NCBI RefSeq assembly: GCF_029278605.1
Contig: NZ_CP119573.1
Coordinates: 1,736,001 to 1,800,000, forward strand
Direction: 5' to 3'
From: Cupriavidus sp. WKF15
GTDB taxonomy: Bacteria; Pseudomonadota; Gammaproteobacteria; Burkholderiales; Burkholderiaceae
Length of the DNA: 64,000 bases
The notes beneath the pieces were generated by a model, which ran no database searches, had not been told where the DNA came from, and was given only the letters and a program-made list of their open reading frames with translations. How positions within the stretch are numbered: position 1 is the stretch's first letter; each line of letters opens with the position of its first letter. Below are positions 34,896 through 44,323 of this stretch, one piece after another. The translations under genes were made by a program, and so were the position numbers.

Positions 34896-36626
34896 TCACC
34901 GCCCCGGCCCGCGCTCCAGAATCTTGTACAGATGCGAGCGCGAGATCCGCAGTTGCTCGGCAGCACGCTTCTTGTTGCCGCCATGGCGCGCAATCGCGTC
35001 GACCACCGCCGCGTAGGCAAGCTCGCTCATACCCGCAGCCGTTTCGCTAACCGGCAACGCGGCCGCCGAGGCAGGCACGCTGCCCGCGCCAGCCTCTTCA
35101 TGCGGATAGGCCCGCGCCAGCGGATGCACCGGCGGTTCACTCTCCACCCCCACCAGCCCGCGCGCCGCTTCCCCGCGCGCGAAATCCGCGACGCGCAGCA
35201 TGCGGCCATCGCAGAACACCAGCGCTTCCTCGATGCGCTGGCGCAACTGCCGCACGTTGCCGGGCCAGGGCTGGCCCGCAAGGTGACGCGCCACATCAAG
35301 ATCGATCTTCGGCAAAGGCACGCCGTTGCGCGTGCAGAATGCGCTGACGAAGTGCTGCAGCAGCGCGGGAATGTCCTCGCGCCGCTGTCGTAGCGCGGGA
35401 ATGCGCAGCACCACGCCACTGAGCCGGTAGTAAAGATCGAGCCGGAATCTTCCGGCATCGATCAGCGCCGGAATGTCGCGGTTGGTCGCTGATATCAGCC
35501 TGAAGTCCACCCGCTGCGCGCGCCGGCTGCCAAGGCGTTCGACCATGTGGTCTTCCAGCACGCGCAGCAGCTTGACCTGCATCTCCATCGGGATGTCCGC
35601 AACCTCGTCGAGGAAGACGGTGCCGCCGGCCGCGAGTTCGAGCTTGCCGGCCTGCCCCTGCCGCTGGCTTCCGGTGAAGGCGCCGGGCGCGTGGCCGAAC
35701 AGTTCCGACTCGATCAGCGTCGCCGGCAGCGCGGCCAGGTTGAGGCTGACCAGCGGTCGTTCGCTCGCCGGTTCGCGTCCCGCGCCGTGGATCGCGTTGG
35801 CCACCAGTTCCTTGCCCGTGCCGCTTTCGCCGAGGATCAGCACCGGTACATCCAGCCGTGCCACGGTCTGGATCTCGCGGCGCAGGCGCTGCATCGGCGC
35901 GCTATCGCCAATCAGGCCTGACGCCGGCTGATGCTCGCGCAAGCCGTCCAGCTCGCGCTGATAGCGCGCGACCTGCGAGCGCAGTTCGCTCAGCTCGTCG
36001 TGCATGCGGACCATGGCCTCCGGCCCCTTGAACAGGATCTGGCCGATGGCCCCGACCACCTCGCCGTCCTGGCGGATCGGAATGCGGTTGACCACGCGCG
36101 TGACGCCGTTCATCTGCTGCAGTCGCCCGATCTCCGCCTTGCCGCTCGCTACGACCTGCGGCAGACGGGAATTCGGAATGACCCTGGCGGCGGGGCGCCC
36201 GATGCCTTCACCGGTATCCAGGCCCAGGAACTTCTCGTGCACGGGACTGATGAAGCGGACGCGGCCGTCCCGGTCGGCGACGGTGATGGCCTGGTACGGG
36301 TCGGTCAGGAAGTGATCGAGGATCGCGCTGGCGAAAGGGACCGTGCCAAGGAAGTCGAACAGCACCGTGTGCGTGTCCGCACGGTGCAGCAGGATCAGCT
36401 GGTTGCCCTCGTCTTCCAGGCAGAGGCCGATGTAGCGGTGCGCACCGGCCTCGACCGGAAACAGCCGGCTGCCATTGGCGCGGTCGATGGCCTGGTCGCA
36501 GGCGGCTTCCGCCGCATCGGCCGTGATGGGATCGGTACAGACGCCGACTGTTGCTGCGCGGCTTCCATCGGCTCCGCGCACCACGGCGCCTACGTGGCTT
36601 GTTCTTTGTGTTGCTGCTGAGGACAC
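34896..36626 (-). CDS. Sigma-54-dependent transcriptional activator (PAS, AAA+, Fis-type HTH)
   Basis: The product is about 576 residues with GTG 36626 as preferred start (GGAG seven bases upstream, and the operator dyads then stay outside the gene). ATG 36662 and 36713 are alternatives. An N-terminal sensory part includes a PAS domain (DPYQAITVADRDGRVRFISP). The AAA+ domain has Walker A GESGTGKE, and the sigma-54 contact loop reads GAFTGS instead of GAFTGA. The C-terminal Fis HTH is near the end (GGNKKRAAEQLRISRSHLYK). It is divergent from the carboxylase operon and very probably activates it in response to the pathway substrate. Confidence 0.93.
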   Translation of the reverse strand: MSSAATQRTSHVGAVVRGADGSRAATVGVCTDPITADAAEAACDQAIDRANGSRLFPVEAGAHRYIGLCLEDEGNQLILLHRADTHTVLFDFLGTVPFASAILDHFLTDPYQAITVADRDGRVRFISPVHEKFLGLDTGEGIGRPAARVIPNSRLPQVVASGKAEIGRLQQMNGVTRVVNRIPIRQDGEVVGAIGQILFKGPEAMVRMHDELSELRSQVARYQRELDGLREHQPASGLIGDSAPMQRLRREIQTVARLDVPVLILGESGTGKELVANAIHGAGREPASERPLVSLNLAALPATLIESELFGHAPGAFTGSQRQGQAGKLELAAGGTVFLDEVADIPMEMQVKLLRVLEDHMVERLGSRRAQRVDFRLISATNRDIPALIDAGRFRLDLYYRLSGVVLRIPALRQRREDIPALLQHFVSAFCTRNGVPLPKIDLDVARHLAGQPWPGNVRQLRQRIEEALVFCDGRMLRVADFARGEAARGLVGVESEPPVHPLARAYPHEEAGAGSVPASAAALPVSETAAGMSELAYAAVVDAIARHGGNKKRAAEQLRISRSHLYKILERGPGR

Positions 36627-36681
36627 AAGCTGTCTCCATGTGTGTCCTTGTGGCGGACACATCCTGTCTCTATTGCGGACA
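36621..36681. promoter_or_regulatory. Upstream activating dyads for the sigma-54 activator
   Basis: A perfect dyad TGTGTCC-N7-GGACACA lies at 36641-36661. A second, weaker one (TGTC-N9-GACA) lies at 36665-36681, and a further GGACACA half-site at 36621-36627. They sit about 85-145 bases upstream of the expected transcription start of the carboxylase operon, the usual enhancer distance for sigma-54 activators. The outermost half-site overlaps the proposed GTG start of the activator, so autoregulation is possible. Confidence 0.65.
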
Positions 36682-36741
36682 TCATAGAGGCGAAAACAAG
36701 AATCCTCAATCAAATCAAGGGGAAGTCAGCTGTCTTCCACA

Positions 36742-36756
36742 TGGCATGGCTTGTGC
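36742..36756 (+). promoter_or_regulatory. Sigma-54 (-24/-12) promoter of the carboxylase operon
   Basis: TGGCATG-GCTT-GTGC closely matches the -24/-12 consensus TGGCACG-N4-TTGC, with GG and GC in correct register. Transcription should start near 36768, giving a leader of about 33 bases to ATG 36801, which has GGAG seven bases ahead. A 9-base inverted repeat (GCTGTCTTC at 36729-36737, GAAGACAGC at 36780-36788) brackets the promoter. Confidence 0.65.
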
Positions 36757-36800
36757 GGTGATGACCCGACTCATAGCCCGAAGACAGCCGGAGACACGCC

Positions 36801-38348
36801 ATGACCTGGCAACCCGAAATCGATGAACTGGCCTACCGGCGGCGTCTTGCCGAGCGCATGGGCGGCGAAGACAAAGTGGGCCGCCACCGCGAGGCCGGCA
36901 AGCTGACGGTGCGCGAGCGCATCGCCGCGATTGCCGACCCGGGATCGTTCCGCGAAGTTGGCGGCCTCAGCGGCAGCGGCCGCTATGACAGCAATGGCCG
37001 CCTGATGGACCTGGTGCCGTCGAACCTGGTGATGGGCCGCGCGCAGGTCGGCGGCCGCCCGGTCGTGCTGGTCGGCGACGATTTCACCGTGCGCGGCGGC
37101 GCCAATGATGGCGCCGTGGGCGACAAGCTGATCCACGCCGAGAAGATGGCGCACGACCTGCGCCTGCCGATGATCCGCCTGGTGGACGGCACCGGCGGTG
37201 GTGGCTCGGTGCGCAATATCGAGATCAAGGGCCACACGCTGATCCCGACCATGAAGGTCTGGCAGCACGTGGTCGAGAACATGTCGGTGGTGCCGGTGGT
37301 ATCGCTGGCACTCGGATCCGTGGCGGGCATGGGCGCGGCGCGCGTGGCCGCGAGCCACTACTCGGTGATGGTGAAGGAGACCTCGCAGCTCTTCACCGAA
37401 GGTCCGCCCGTGGTGGCGCGCATCGGCCAGCAGCTCACCAAGAACGAGCTGGGCGGCAGCCACATCCACACGCGCAACGGCGTGGTGGACGACGAAGTCG
37501 CCACCGAGCAGGAGGCCTTCGACCATGCGCGCCGCTTCCTGTCCTACCTGCCCGCTTCGGTCCACGAGCTGCCGCCGCGCAGCGCGCCGGCCGATGATGC
37601 CGCGCGCCGCGACGAGTGGCTGCTCGCCGCCATTCCGCGCGACAGCCGGGCGGTCTACAAGATCCGCCCGATCGTGCAGGCGCTGGTGGACGCCGGTTCC
37701 TTCTTCGAGACCGGCCGGCAGTGGGGCTGCGCCATCGTCACCGGGCTAGCCCGGCTGGACGGCTGGCCGGTGGCCGTGATCGCGAGCGATCCGTACTTCC
37801 ATGGCGGCGGCTGGGACAGCGAGAGCGCCGAGAAATTCACGCGCTTCGTCGACCTGGCGCAGGCCTTCCACCTGCCGGTGGTCAACCTCGTCGATACCGC
37901 CGGCTTCCAGATCGGCCTGGAGGCCGAGCAGGCGGGAATCATGCGCCATGGCGTGCGCGCGCTGGCCGCGGTGTACCAGGCGACCGTGCCCTGGTGCTCG
38001 GTCATCCTGCGCCGGGCGTATGGCATGTCCGCCGCCGCGCACCAGCATATGGGCCGGTTCAATTGCCGCTACGCGTGGCCTTCGGCCAACTGGGGCGCGA
38101 TGCCGATCGAAGGCGGCCTTGAGGTCGCCTACAAGGCGGAGATCGAAGGTGCCGACGATCCGGTGCAGAGGCGCGCCGAGATCGAACAGCGCGTGCGCAG
38201 CCTGACGTCGCCGTTTCGCAGCGCCGAGGCCTTCGCCATCGAGGACATCATCGACCCGCGCGAGACCCGCACGCTGCTGTGCGAGTTCGCCAACCTGGCG
38301 GCGCCGCTGCGCGAAGCCGGCATCAGCCGTTTCGGCATCAGGCCCTGA
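36801..38348 (+). CDS. Acyl-CoA carboxylase carboxyltransferase subunit (propionyl/methylcrotonyl-CoA carboxylase beta type)
   Basis: The product is 515 residues, normal for the biotin-dependent carboxyltransferase beta subunit. N-half: KLTVRERIAAIADPGSFREV and GGANDGAVGDKLIHAEKMA; LGSVAGMGAARVAASHYSVM forms the acyl-CoA/oxyanion site. C-half: DLAQAFHLPVVNLVDTAGFQ and the biotin-side RRAYGMSAAAHQ. It is the first gene of the sigma-54 operon. A second carboxyltransferase is fused into the next gene, so this subunit may give a second acyl-CoA specificity, form a mixed complex, or act in transcarboxylation. Substrate unknown. Confidence 0.93.
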   Translation: MTWQPEIDELAYRRRLAERMGGEDKVGRHREAGKLTVRERIAAIADPGSFREVGGLSGSGRYDSNGRLMDLVPSNLVMGRAQVGGRPVVLVGDDFTVRGGANDGAVGDKLIHAEKMAHDLRLPMIRLVDGTGGGGSVRNIEIKGHTLIPTMKVWQHVVENMSVVPVVSLALGSVAGMGAARVAASHYSVMVKETSQLFTEGPPVVARIGQQLTKNELGGSHIHTRNGVVDDEVATEQEAFDHARRFLSYLPASVHELPPRSAPADDAARRDEWLLAAIPRDSRAVYKIRPIVQALVDAGSFFETGRQWGCAIVTGLARLDGWPVAVIASDPYFHGGGWDSESAEKFTRFVDLAQAFHLPVVNLVDTAGFQIGLEAEQAGIMRHGVRALAAVYQATVPWCSVILRRAYGMSAAAHQHMGRFNCRYAWPSANWGAMPIEGGLEVAYKAEIEGADDPVQRRAEIEQRVRSLTSPFRSAEAFAIEDIIDPRETRTLLCEFANLAAPLREAGISRFGIRP

Positions 38349-38369
38349 ACACGATGCAACGAGCAACGA

Positions 38370-38395
38370 CATGCCGTGGCGACGGCCACGGCATG
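38370..38395 (+). other. Intercistronic hairpin in the carboxylase operon
   Basis: A perfect 10-base stem CATGCCGTGG / CCACGGCATG with loop CGACGG lies in the 108-base gap after the first carboxyltransferase gene. There is no T-run. It probably stabilises or processes the polycistronic RNA and could adjust the ratio of the two carboxyltransferases. Confidence 0.55.
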
Positions 38396-38456
38396 ACCCG
38401 AACCTTTGGACTGGCCGCAGAAGCCAGACCACCGCAATCTGAACGAGGAGACTGAA

Positions 38457-41400
38457 TTGAAGAAGCTGCTGATCGCCAACCGGGGAGAGATCGCGCTGCG
38501 CGTCCTGCGTGCCGCACGCGACCTGGAGATCGCCACCGTGGCGGTGTATTCGCAGGACGACGCGAGCGCGCGGCACCGCCTGCTGGCCGACGAAGCGATT
38601 GCCCTCGACGGTTCCGGGCCGGCCGCGTACATCGATATTGCGGCGATCATCGCCGCGGCGAAGGCCTCCGGTTGCGATGCGATCCACCCGGGCTACGGCT
38701 TCCTGAGCGAGCGCGCGGATTTCGCGCACGCATGTCTCGATGCCGGCATCACGTTTGTCGGACCGGCGATCGAGCAGCTTGCCCTGTTCGGCGACAAGGG
38801 CAGGGCGCTCGAACTGGCGATGGACAGCGACGTGCCGGTCATGCCGGCAACAGGCGGCGGTGCGTCGCTCGAAGAGATCACTCGCTTCTTCGATGCGCAG
38901 GGCGATGCCGGCGTCGTCATCAAGGCCGTCGGCGGTGGCGGTGGCCGCGGCATGCGCGTGGTGCGCCGGCGCGGGGACCTGGCCGAAGCCTATGCGCGCT
39001 GCCGGTCCGAAGCGGCGTCCGCGTTCGGTGTCGACGCGCTCTATGCCGAGCGGCTCGTCGGGCGCGCGCGCCATATCGAAGTGCAGATTGCCGGCGACGG
39101 TGTCCATGTCATCGCACTTGGCGAGCGTGACTGCACGGTGCAGCGGCGCTTCCAGAAGCTCGTGGAGATCGCGCCAAGCCCGGTGCTGCGGCCGCAGTTG
39201 CGCGAGCAGATCATCAAGGCCGCGCTGCGGCTCGCGCGCCGCGTGAACTACCAGAGCCTGGGGACGTTCGAGTTCCTGGTCGAGGAAACGGCATCGGGCG
39301 AGCAGAAGGACTTTGTCTTTATCGAGGCCAATCCGCGCCTGCAGGTCGAGCACACCATCACCGAGCAGGTCACCGGCGTGGATCTCGTCGCGCTGCAGAT
39401 CGGCCTGGCGGCGGGGCGCACGCTCGGCGAGCTTGGCCTTGACGCCGCCGCGCCGCCGCAACCGAAGGGATTCGCGATTCAGGTTCGCGTCAACGCGGAG
39501 ATCACCGATGCGCAAGGTCTTGCGCGGCCGGCGTATGGCCGCCTGGAGCGCTTCGACCCGCCGTCCGGGCCCGATGTGCGCGTCGACTCGCACGGTTATA
39601 CCGGCTACGAGCCGTCGCCGAACTTCGACACCCTGCTGGCCAAGCTGATCGTGACCAGCGCCACGCCGAAATTCGACGCCGCCGTGCGGCGCCTGCAACG
39701 CAGCCTGGCGGAGTTCCGGATCGTCGGCGTGCCGACCAATATCGATCTGCTACGTGCGCTGGTGCAGCGTGACGATTTCCTCCGGCAGGACGTCCATACG
39801 CGGCACTTCGAAGCGATCCTGCCCGAGCTGGCGGCGTCGGCCGGCGCGATTGCGGAAGCCGGCCGAGCGCAGGAGGCGATGCTCGGCGGTGCGGCGCGGC
39901 CCTCGGCGGCGCACGCGCCGCGCTCATCCGAGCCCGAGGAGGAGGTGGAAGAAGGACTGGTAGCGATCCGCGCACCTCTGACAGGCCGCGTGGTGGAGAT
40001 CTCCGTCGGACTCGATGACGTCGTCAGGCCGGGGCAGACGGTAGCGGTACTTGATGCGATGAAGATGGAACACGCGATTTCCGCTGAATGCGGCGGGCGC
40101 GTGGTCGACCTGCGGCTGGAGAAGGGCGCGCTGGCGTCCGAAAGCCAGATCCTGATCGTGCTGGAGCAGGCCGAGGCCGATGGCGTATCGGTCGCGGCGG
40201 CCCAGAAGGTCGACCCGCACGCCATTCGCGCGGACCTGCAGCGCGTGCTGGACCGGCATGCCATCCTGGAAGACGCCGCACGTCCCGACGCCGTCGCCCG
40301 GCGCCGCTCGCGCGGCCAGCGCACGGCGCGCGAGAACGTTGCCGACCTGTGCGATGCCGATACCTTCGTGGAATACGGCGCGCTGGCGCTAGCCGCGCAG
40401 TCGACCCGCCGCACGAAAGAAGACCTGATCGCGAATACGCCCGCGGACGGCCTGATCACCGGCATTGGCGACATCAATGGCACCCTGGTCGGCAAGGACC
40501 GCGCACGCAGCGCGGTGATGGCCTACGACGCGACGGTGCTAGCGGGTACGCAGGGCAAGCGCAACCATATCAAGACCGACCGCATCGTCGAGGTGGCGCT
40601 GCGCGATGAACTGCCGCTGGTGCTGTTTGCCGAAGGCGGCGGCGGCCGGCCCGGCGACGTGGATTTCCCGTCGGTGTCCGGGCTCTACCAGCCATCGTTT
40701 GCCGCGTTTGCGGAGCTGAGCGGCGAGGTGCCGGTGGTCGGCATCGTGTCGGGCCGCTGCTTCGCCGGCAATGCGGCGTTCCTGGGCTGCTGCGATGTGA
40801 TCATTGCCGACAAGTCCGCGAACATCGGCATGGCCGGGCCGGCGATGATCGAAGGCGGCGGTCTCGGTATATTCCGCCCTGAAGAGGTAGGACCCGCGCC
40901 CGTGCAATTTGCCAATGGCGTGATCGACGTGCTGGTCGAGAACGAGGCCGAAGCCGTGCAGGTCGCGAAGCACTACCTGTCGATGTTCCAGGGACGCGTC
41001 GAGCACTGGAGCGCGCCGGATGCGCTGGCCCTGCGCCATGTCGTGCCAGAGAACCGCCTGCGCGTATACGACACGCGCAAGGCCATCGAGGGCATTGCCG
41101 ATGCCGGCAGCGTGCTGATGCTGCGCGGCGGCTTCGGCGCCGGCATCCACACGGCGCTGGCGCGCGTGGAAGGCCGGCCCGTGGGCATCATGGCCAACAA
41201 CCCCTATCACCTCGGTGGCGCCATCGACGCGGATGCCGCGGACAAGGCCTCGCGCTTCATGCAGCTGTGCGACGCGCACGGCCTGCCGATCGTCTCGCTG
41301 ATCGATACCCCGGGGTTCATGGTCGGGCCCGAGTGCGAAGCGCGCGCGCAGGTGCGCCATGTGTCGCGCATGTTCCTGACCGCGGCCAAGCTGCGCGTGG

Positions 41401-41774
41401 CGCTGCTGGCGGTGACCTTGCGCAAGGGCTATGGCCTGGGCGCGATGGCCATGGCGGGCGGAGGCTTCCGCTCGGCGAACTTCACCGTATCGTGGCCGAC
41501 CGGCGAATTCGGGCCGATGGGGCTGGAAGGCGCGGTCCGGCTCGGCTTCAAGAAGGAACTCGAAGCGGTGCCGGACGGCCCCGAACGCAAGGCGCTGTTC
41601 GAGCAACTGGTCGCGCAGTCCTATGAGCGCGGCCATGCCATCAACACGGCCGCGGCGGTGGAGATCGATGCCGTGGTCGACCCGGCCCAGACGCGCAAAT
41701 GGATCGCCCAGGGCATTGCGTCGGCCGGGGTGCGCAGCCGCCGCGAGCGCCGCGCGTTCGTCGATGCGTGGTAA
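38457..41774 (+). CDS. Single-chain acyl-CoA carboxylase (biotin carboxylase, biotin carrier and carboxyltransferase)
   Basis: The product is 1105 residues from TTG 38457, preferred because GAGGAG lies six bases upstream and the protein then begins LKKLLIANRGEIALRVLRAA, the exact start of biotin carboxylases. Residues about 1-450: ATP-grasp biotin carboxylase with the KAVGGGGGRGMRVV loop and the LQVEHTITEQVTG segment. The biotin carrier motif AMKMEH places the biotinylated Lys at 536. From about residue 580 a complete carboxyltransferase follows (GIVSGRCFAGNAAFLGCCD, LIDTPGFMVGPE). This layout resembles one-chain long-chain acyl-CoA carboxylases. Having a separate carboxyltransferase subunit encoded upstream is odd and worth note. 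Confidence 0.93.
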   Translation: MKKLLIANRGEIALRVLRAARDLEIATVAVYSQDDASARHRLLADEAIALDGSGPAAYIDIAAIIAAAKASGCDAIHPGYGFLSERADFAHACLDAGITFVGPAIEQLALFGDKGRALELAMDSDVPVMPATGGGASLEEITRFFDAQGDAGVVIKAVGGGGGRGMRVVRRRGDLAEAYARCRSEAASAFGVDALYAERLVGRARHIEVQIAGDGVHVIALGERDCTVQRRFQKLVEIAPSPVLRPQLREQIIKAALRLARRVNYQSLGTFEFLVEETASGEQKDFVFIEANPRLQVEHTITEQVTGVDLVALQIGLAAGRTLGELGLDAAAPPQPKGFAIQVRVNAEITDAQGLARPAYGRLERFDPPSGPDVRVDSHGYTGYEPSPNFDTLLAKLIVTSATPKFDAAVRRLQRSLAEFRIVGVPTNIDLLRALVQRDDFLRQDVHTRHFEAILPELAASAGAIAEAGRAQEAMLGGAARPSAAHAPRSSEPEEEVEEGLVAIRAPLTGRVVEISVGLDDVVRPGQTVAVLDAMKMEHAISAECGGRVVDLRLEKGALASESQILIVLEQAEADGVSVAAAQKVDPHAIRADLQRVLDRHAILEDAARPDAVARRRSRGQRTARENVADLCDADTFVEYGALALAAQSTRRTKEDLIANTPADGLITGIGDINGTLVGKDRARSAVMAYDATVLAGTQGKRNHIKTDRIVEVALRDELPLVLFAEGGGGRPGDVDFPSVSGLYQPSFAAFAELSGEVPVVGIVSGRCFAGNAAFLGCCDVIIADKSANIGMAGPAMIEGGGLGIFRPEEVGPAPVQFANGVIDVLVENEAEAVQVAKHYLSMFQGRVEHWSAPDALALRHVVPENRLRVYDTRKAIEGIADAGSVLMLRGGFGAGIHTALARVEGRPVGIMANNPYHLGGAIDADAADKASRFMQLCDAHGLPIVSLIDTPGFMVGPECEARAQVRHVSRMFLTAAKLRVALLAVTLRKGYGLGAMAMAGGGFRSANFTVSWPTGEFGPMGLEGAVRLGFKKELEAVPDGPERKALFEQLVAQSYERGHAINTAAAVEIDAVVDPAQTRKWIAQGIASAGVRSRRERRAFVDAW

Positions 41775-41815
41775 GCGCCCGCGCAGGGAATCCGTCCATC
41801 ACAGCAGGAGCATCC

Positions 41816-44278
41816 ATGATCACGAAGGATCCTGACCCGGCGCAGCTCGCGCTCGGTGGGCTGCGCGTACTCGAAATCGGCACCGGTCCGGCGCTGGCGT
41901 ACGCGGGCAAGCTGTTTTCCGACTTCGGCGCTGAAGTCATCAAGGTCGAAGATCCGGCGGGCGATGCATGGCGGCAGATGCCGCCCTTGGTCAGCGCGCC
42001 TGGCGCTGCGCAGCCGGAAAGCGCGCTGTTCGCATGGCTGAACACCAACAAGCGCAGCGTCACTGCCGATGCGGAGAATGTCTACGACCGCGCATGGCTC
42101 GCACAGCTCGCGCGCACTTGCGACGTAGTACTCGACGCCCGCGCGCTGAACGGGGGGCCGGGCAAGGCCGCCAGGCCGGTCTGGTCCGGCGCGGCCGGCG
42201 CGCACGAACCGATCGAGGTGGTGCTGACCTGGTTCGGGGAGAGTGGTCCCTACAGCGAGTATGCCGGCGCGGAAGCGGTGTGCCGGGGGCTTGCGGGCGC
42301 GGTTCACGGCAGTGGCCCGGCGGATGGCGCCCCCCATATGCCGCATGACGTGCAGACGGCGATCGTCGTCGGGCTCAGCGCATTCTCGGCCGCGGTCGCG
42401 GGCCTGACCGGCAGCCGGCAGGGCAGCCGCCGCTATGTGCTGAGCGAGCACGAGTGCGTCTTCAGCGTGGTCGAGATGGAAGCCGGCATGGTGCCCGACA
42501 AGCGCCACCCGCTGCGGCGCCTTGGCGTCAACCGCTTCTGCGGCACGCATCCGGCCGGCATCTTCGAGACCGCGCAGGGCTGGATCGGCATCTTCACGCA
42601 CACGCTGCCGCAGTGGAAGGCCCTGTGCGACGCGATCGGGCGTCCCGAGCTGGGCAGCGATCCGCGCTTCGCGAACGGGCAGGAACGCATGGCGCGCGCG
42701 GACGAGATCGACGCGCTGCTGATCCCCGCATTCCGGACGCGCAAGGCGAAAGAGTGGTTCGAGATACTTGGAGACAAGAAGCATCCGACGGTCATCGTGC
42801 CGACCATGGCGGAGCTGCTGCGCCAGGACGTGCATCGCCAGCGCGATGCGTTCGTGCCCGTTGAGGCCGGCGGCGTTGCGTTCGAAGGCCCGGTCGTGCC
42901 GCTGCGCCTCGACGCGGCGGGCCCGATGCTCGGTGGTCCGGCGCCGGAGAAGGGCGCCCATGATGCCTTCTATCGGGCCGCCGGGCTCGATCACCAGCCC
43001 CACCGGCAACTCGCGAGAACATCGTCCCCGGAGCTTCCGCTGCAGGGCATCCGCGTCGTCGACCTGACGATGGGGTGGGCGGGGCCGCTCGCGTCCCGGA
43101 CGCTGGCCGATTTTGGCGCGGAAATCATCAAGGTCGAAAGCACCGGCTATCCCGACTGGTGGCGCGGCGCCAACTTCACCGAGGAGTTTTACCGGGATCG
43201 GCTGTACGAGAAGAACTCCAACTTCCACCTGATGAACCGCAACAAGTTCGGCATCACGCTGGACCTGACGCGGCCGGAAGGCAAGCAGTTGCTGCTCGAT
43301 GTGGTGGCACGCGCCGATGCGGTGATCGAGAACTACTCGGCCGAGGTCCTGCCGAAGCTCGGCCTGGACTACGAGGCACTGCGCGCCGTCAACGAGCGCC
43401 TGGTCATGGTGTCGATGCCGGCCTTCGGGCTGGGCAACGCGTGGAGCAATACGCGCGCCTATGGCGGCACGCTGGAGCAGGCCAGCGGACTGCCGCTCCA
43501 TACCGGGCATCCGGACGGGCCGCCGGCCATGACGTCATACGCCTATGGCGATCCGGTCGGCGGACTGAATGCCGGTGCGGCGATGCTGTTGGCCCTGTAC
43601 GTGCAGCAGGCGACCGGCAAGGGCCGGCATCTCAACCTGTCGCAGGTCGAGGCCATGCTGCCGATGGCCGCGCCGTTCATCATCGAGCAATCGGTTTGCG
43701 GCACGGTCGCGCCGCGCCGGGGCAACCGCCATCCCGTGAACGTCCCGCACGGCTGTTTCCGCTGCGCAGGGGACGATGCCTGGATCGTGCTGACCGCCAC
43801 GGACGCGGAGTGGCGCGGCCTGTGCCGCGCAATCGGCAGGGAAGATCTTGGTGCGGAACCGCAGCTTGCCCACGCTACGGGGCGCCGCGCGCAGCAGGAG
43901 AGGATCGAAGCAGCGATCGCGTCGTGGAGCGCCGGCCTCGATGCGGAAGATGCCATGCGCCTGCTGCAGCGGGCCGGAGTTGCCGCCGGCGTGGTGCGTC
44001 CGATGTCGCAGGTGCTGCAGGATGCCCACCTGCGCGCACGTGGCTTCTGGCGTGAACTGGACCGTGACCACAGCGGCCCCTACACCGCCAGCACACCGTG
44101 GTTCCGCACCAGCCGCGACGCTATGCCGATCCGCAGCGCGTCGCCGACGCTCGGCGAGCACACCGAAGACGTGCTGGCACGCGTGCTCGGACTCAGCGCG
44201 GCGCGGATCGCGGAACTCGAACGGATGGGCATCACCGGCAAGACGGCACAGCCCAAGTCCTCGGGCAAGGCCGCATAG
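41816..44278 (+). CDS. Tandem-domain CaiB/BaiF (class III) CoA-transferase
   Basis: The product is 820 residues from ATG 41816 (GCAGGAG five bases upstream), twice the usual length. The first unit spans about residues 12-390 (GLRVLEIGTGPALAYAGKLF, SDFGAEVIKVEDP). The second starts near residue 407 (LQGIRVVDLTMGWAGPLASR, TLADFGAEIIKVES). At the position of the usual catalytic Asp, my alignment puts Glu in the first unit (AEAVCRGLAG) and Gly in the second (YGGTLEQASG). One or both units may be degenerate or use another residue. Class III transferases are interlocked dimers, so a fused chain could form the dimer by itself. It follows the carboxylase by 41 bases and presumably activates the acid that is carboxylated. 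Confidence 0.9.
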   Translation: MITKDPDPAQLALGGLRVLEIGTGPALAYAGKLFSDFGAEVIKVEDPAGDAWRQMPPLVSAPGAAQPESALFAWLNTNKRSVTADAENVYDRAWLAQLARTCDVVLDARALNGGPGKAARPVWSGAAGAHEPIEVVLTWFGESGPYSEYAGAEAVCRGLAGAVHGSGPADGAPHMPHDVQTAIVVGLSAFSAAVAGLTGSRQGSRRYVLSEHECVFSVVEMEAGMVPDKRHPLRRLGVNRFCGTHPAGIFETAQGWIGIFTHTLPQWKALCDAIGRPELGSDPRFANGQERMARADEIDALLIPAFRTRKAKEWFEILGDKKHPTVIVPTMAELLRQDVHRQRDAFVPVEAGGVAFEGPVVPLRLDAAGPMLGGPAPEKGAHDAFYRAAGLDHQPHRQLARTSSPELPLQGIRVVDLTMGWAGPLASRTLADFGAEIIKVESTGYPDWWRGANFTEEFYRDRLYEKNSNFHLMNRNKFGITLDLTRPEGKQLLLDVVARADAVIENYSAEVLPKLGLDYEALRAVNERLVMVSMPAFGLGNAWSNTRAYGGTLEQASGLPLHTGHPDGPPAMTSYAYGDPVGGLNAGAAMLLALYVQQATGKGRHLNLSQVEAMLPMAAPFIIEQSVCGTVAPRRGNRHPVNVPHGCFRCAGDDAWIVLTATDAEWRGLCRAIGREDLGAEPQLAHATGRRAQQERIEAAIASWSAGLDAEDAMRLLQRAGVAAGVVRPMSQVLQDAHLRARGFWRELDRDHSGPYTASTPWFRTSRDAMPIRSASPTLGEHTEDVLARVLGLSAARIAELERMGITGKTAQPKSSGKAA

Positions 44279-44323
44279 GTCTACAAGGCTTTCACGAACT
44301 ATCAGCAGGAACAGGAGACAAGC

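Noticed and set aside
37746..39698. 650-codon minus-strand frame across the carboxylase genes
   Set aside because: Antisense shadow of two well-supported genes.
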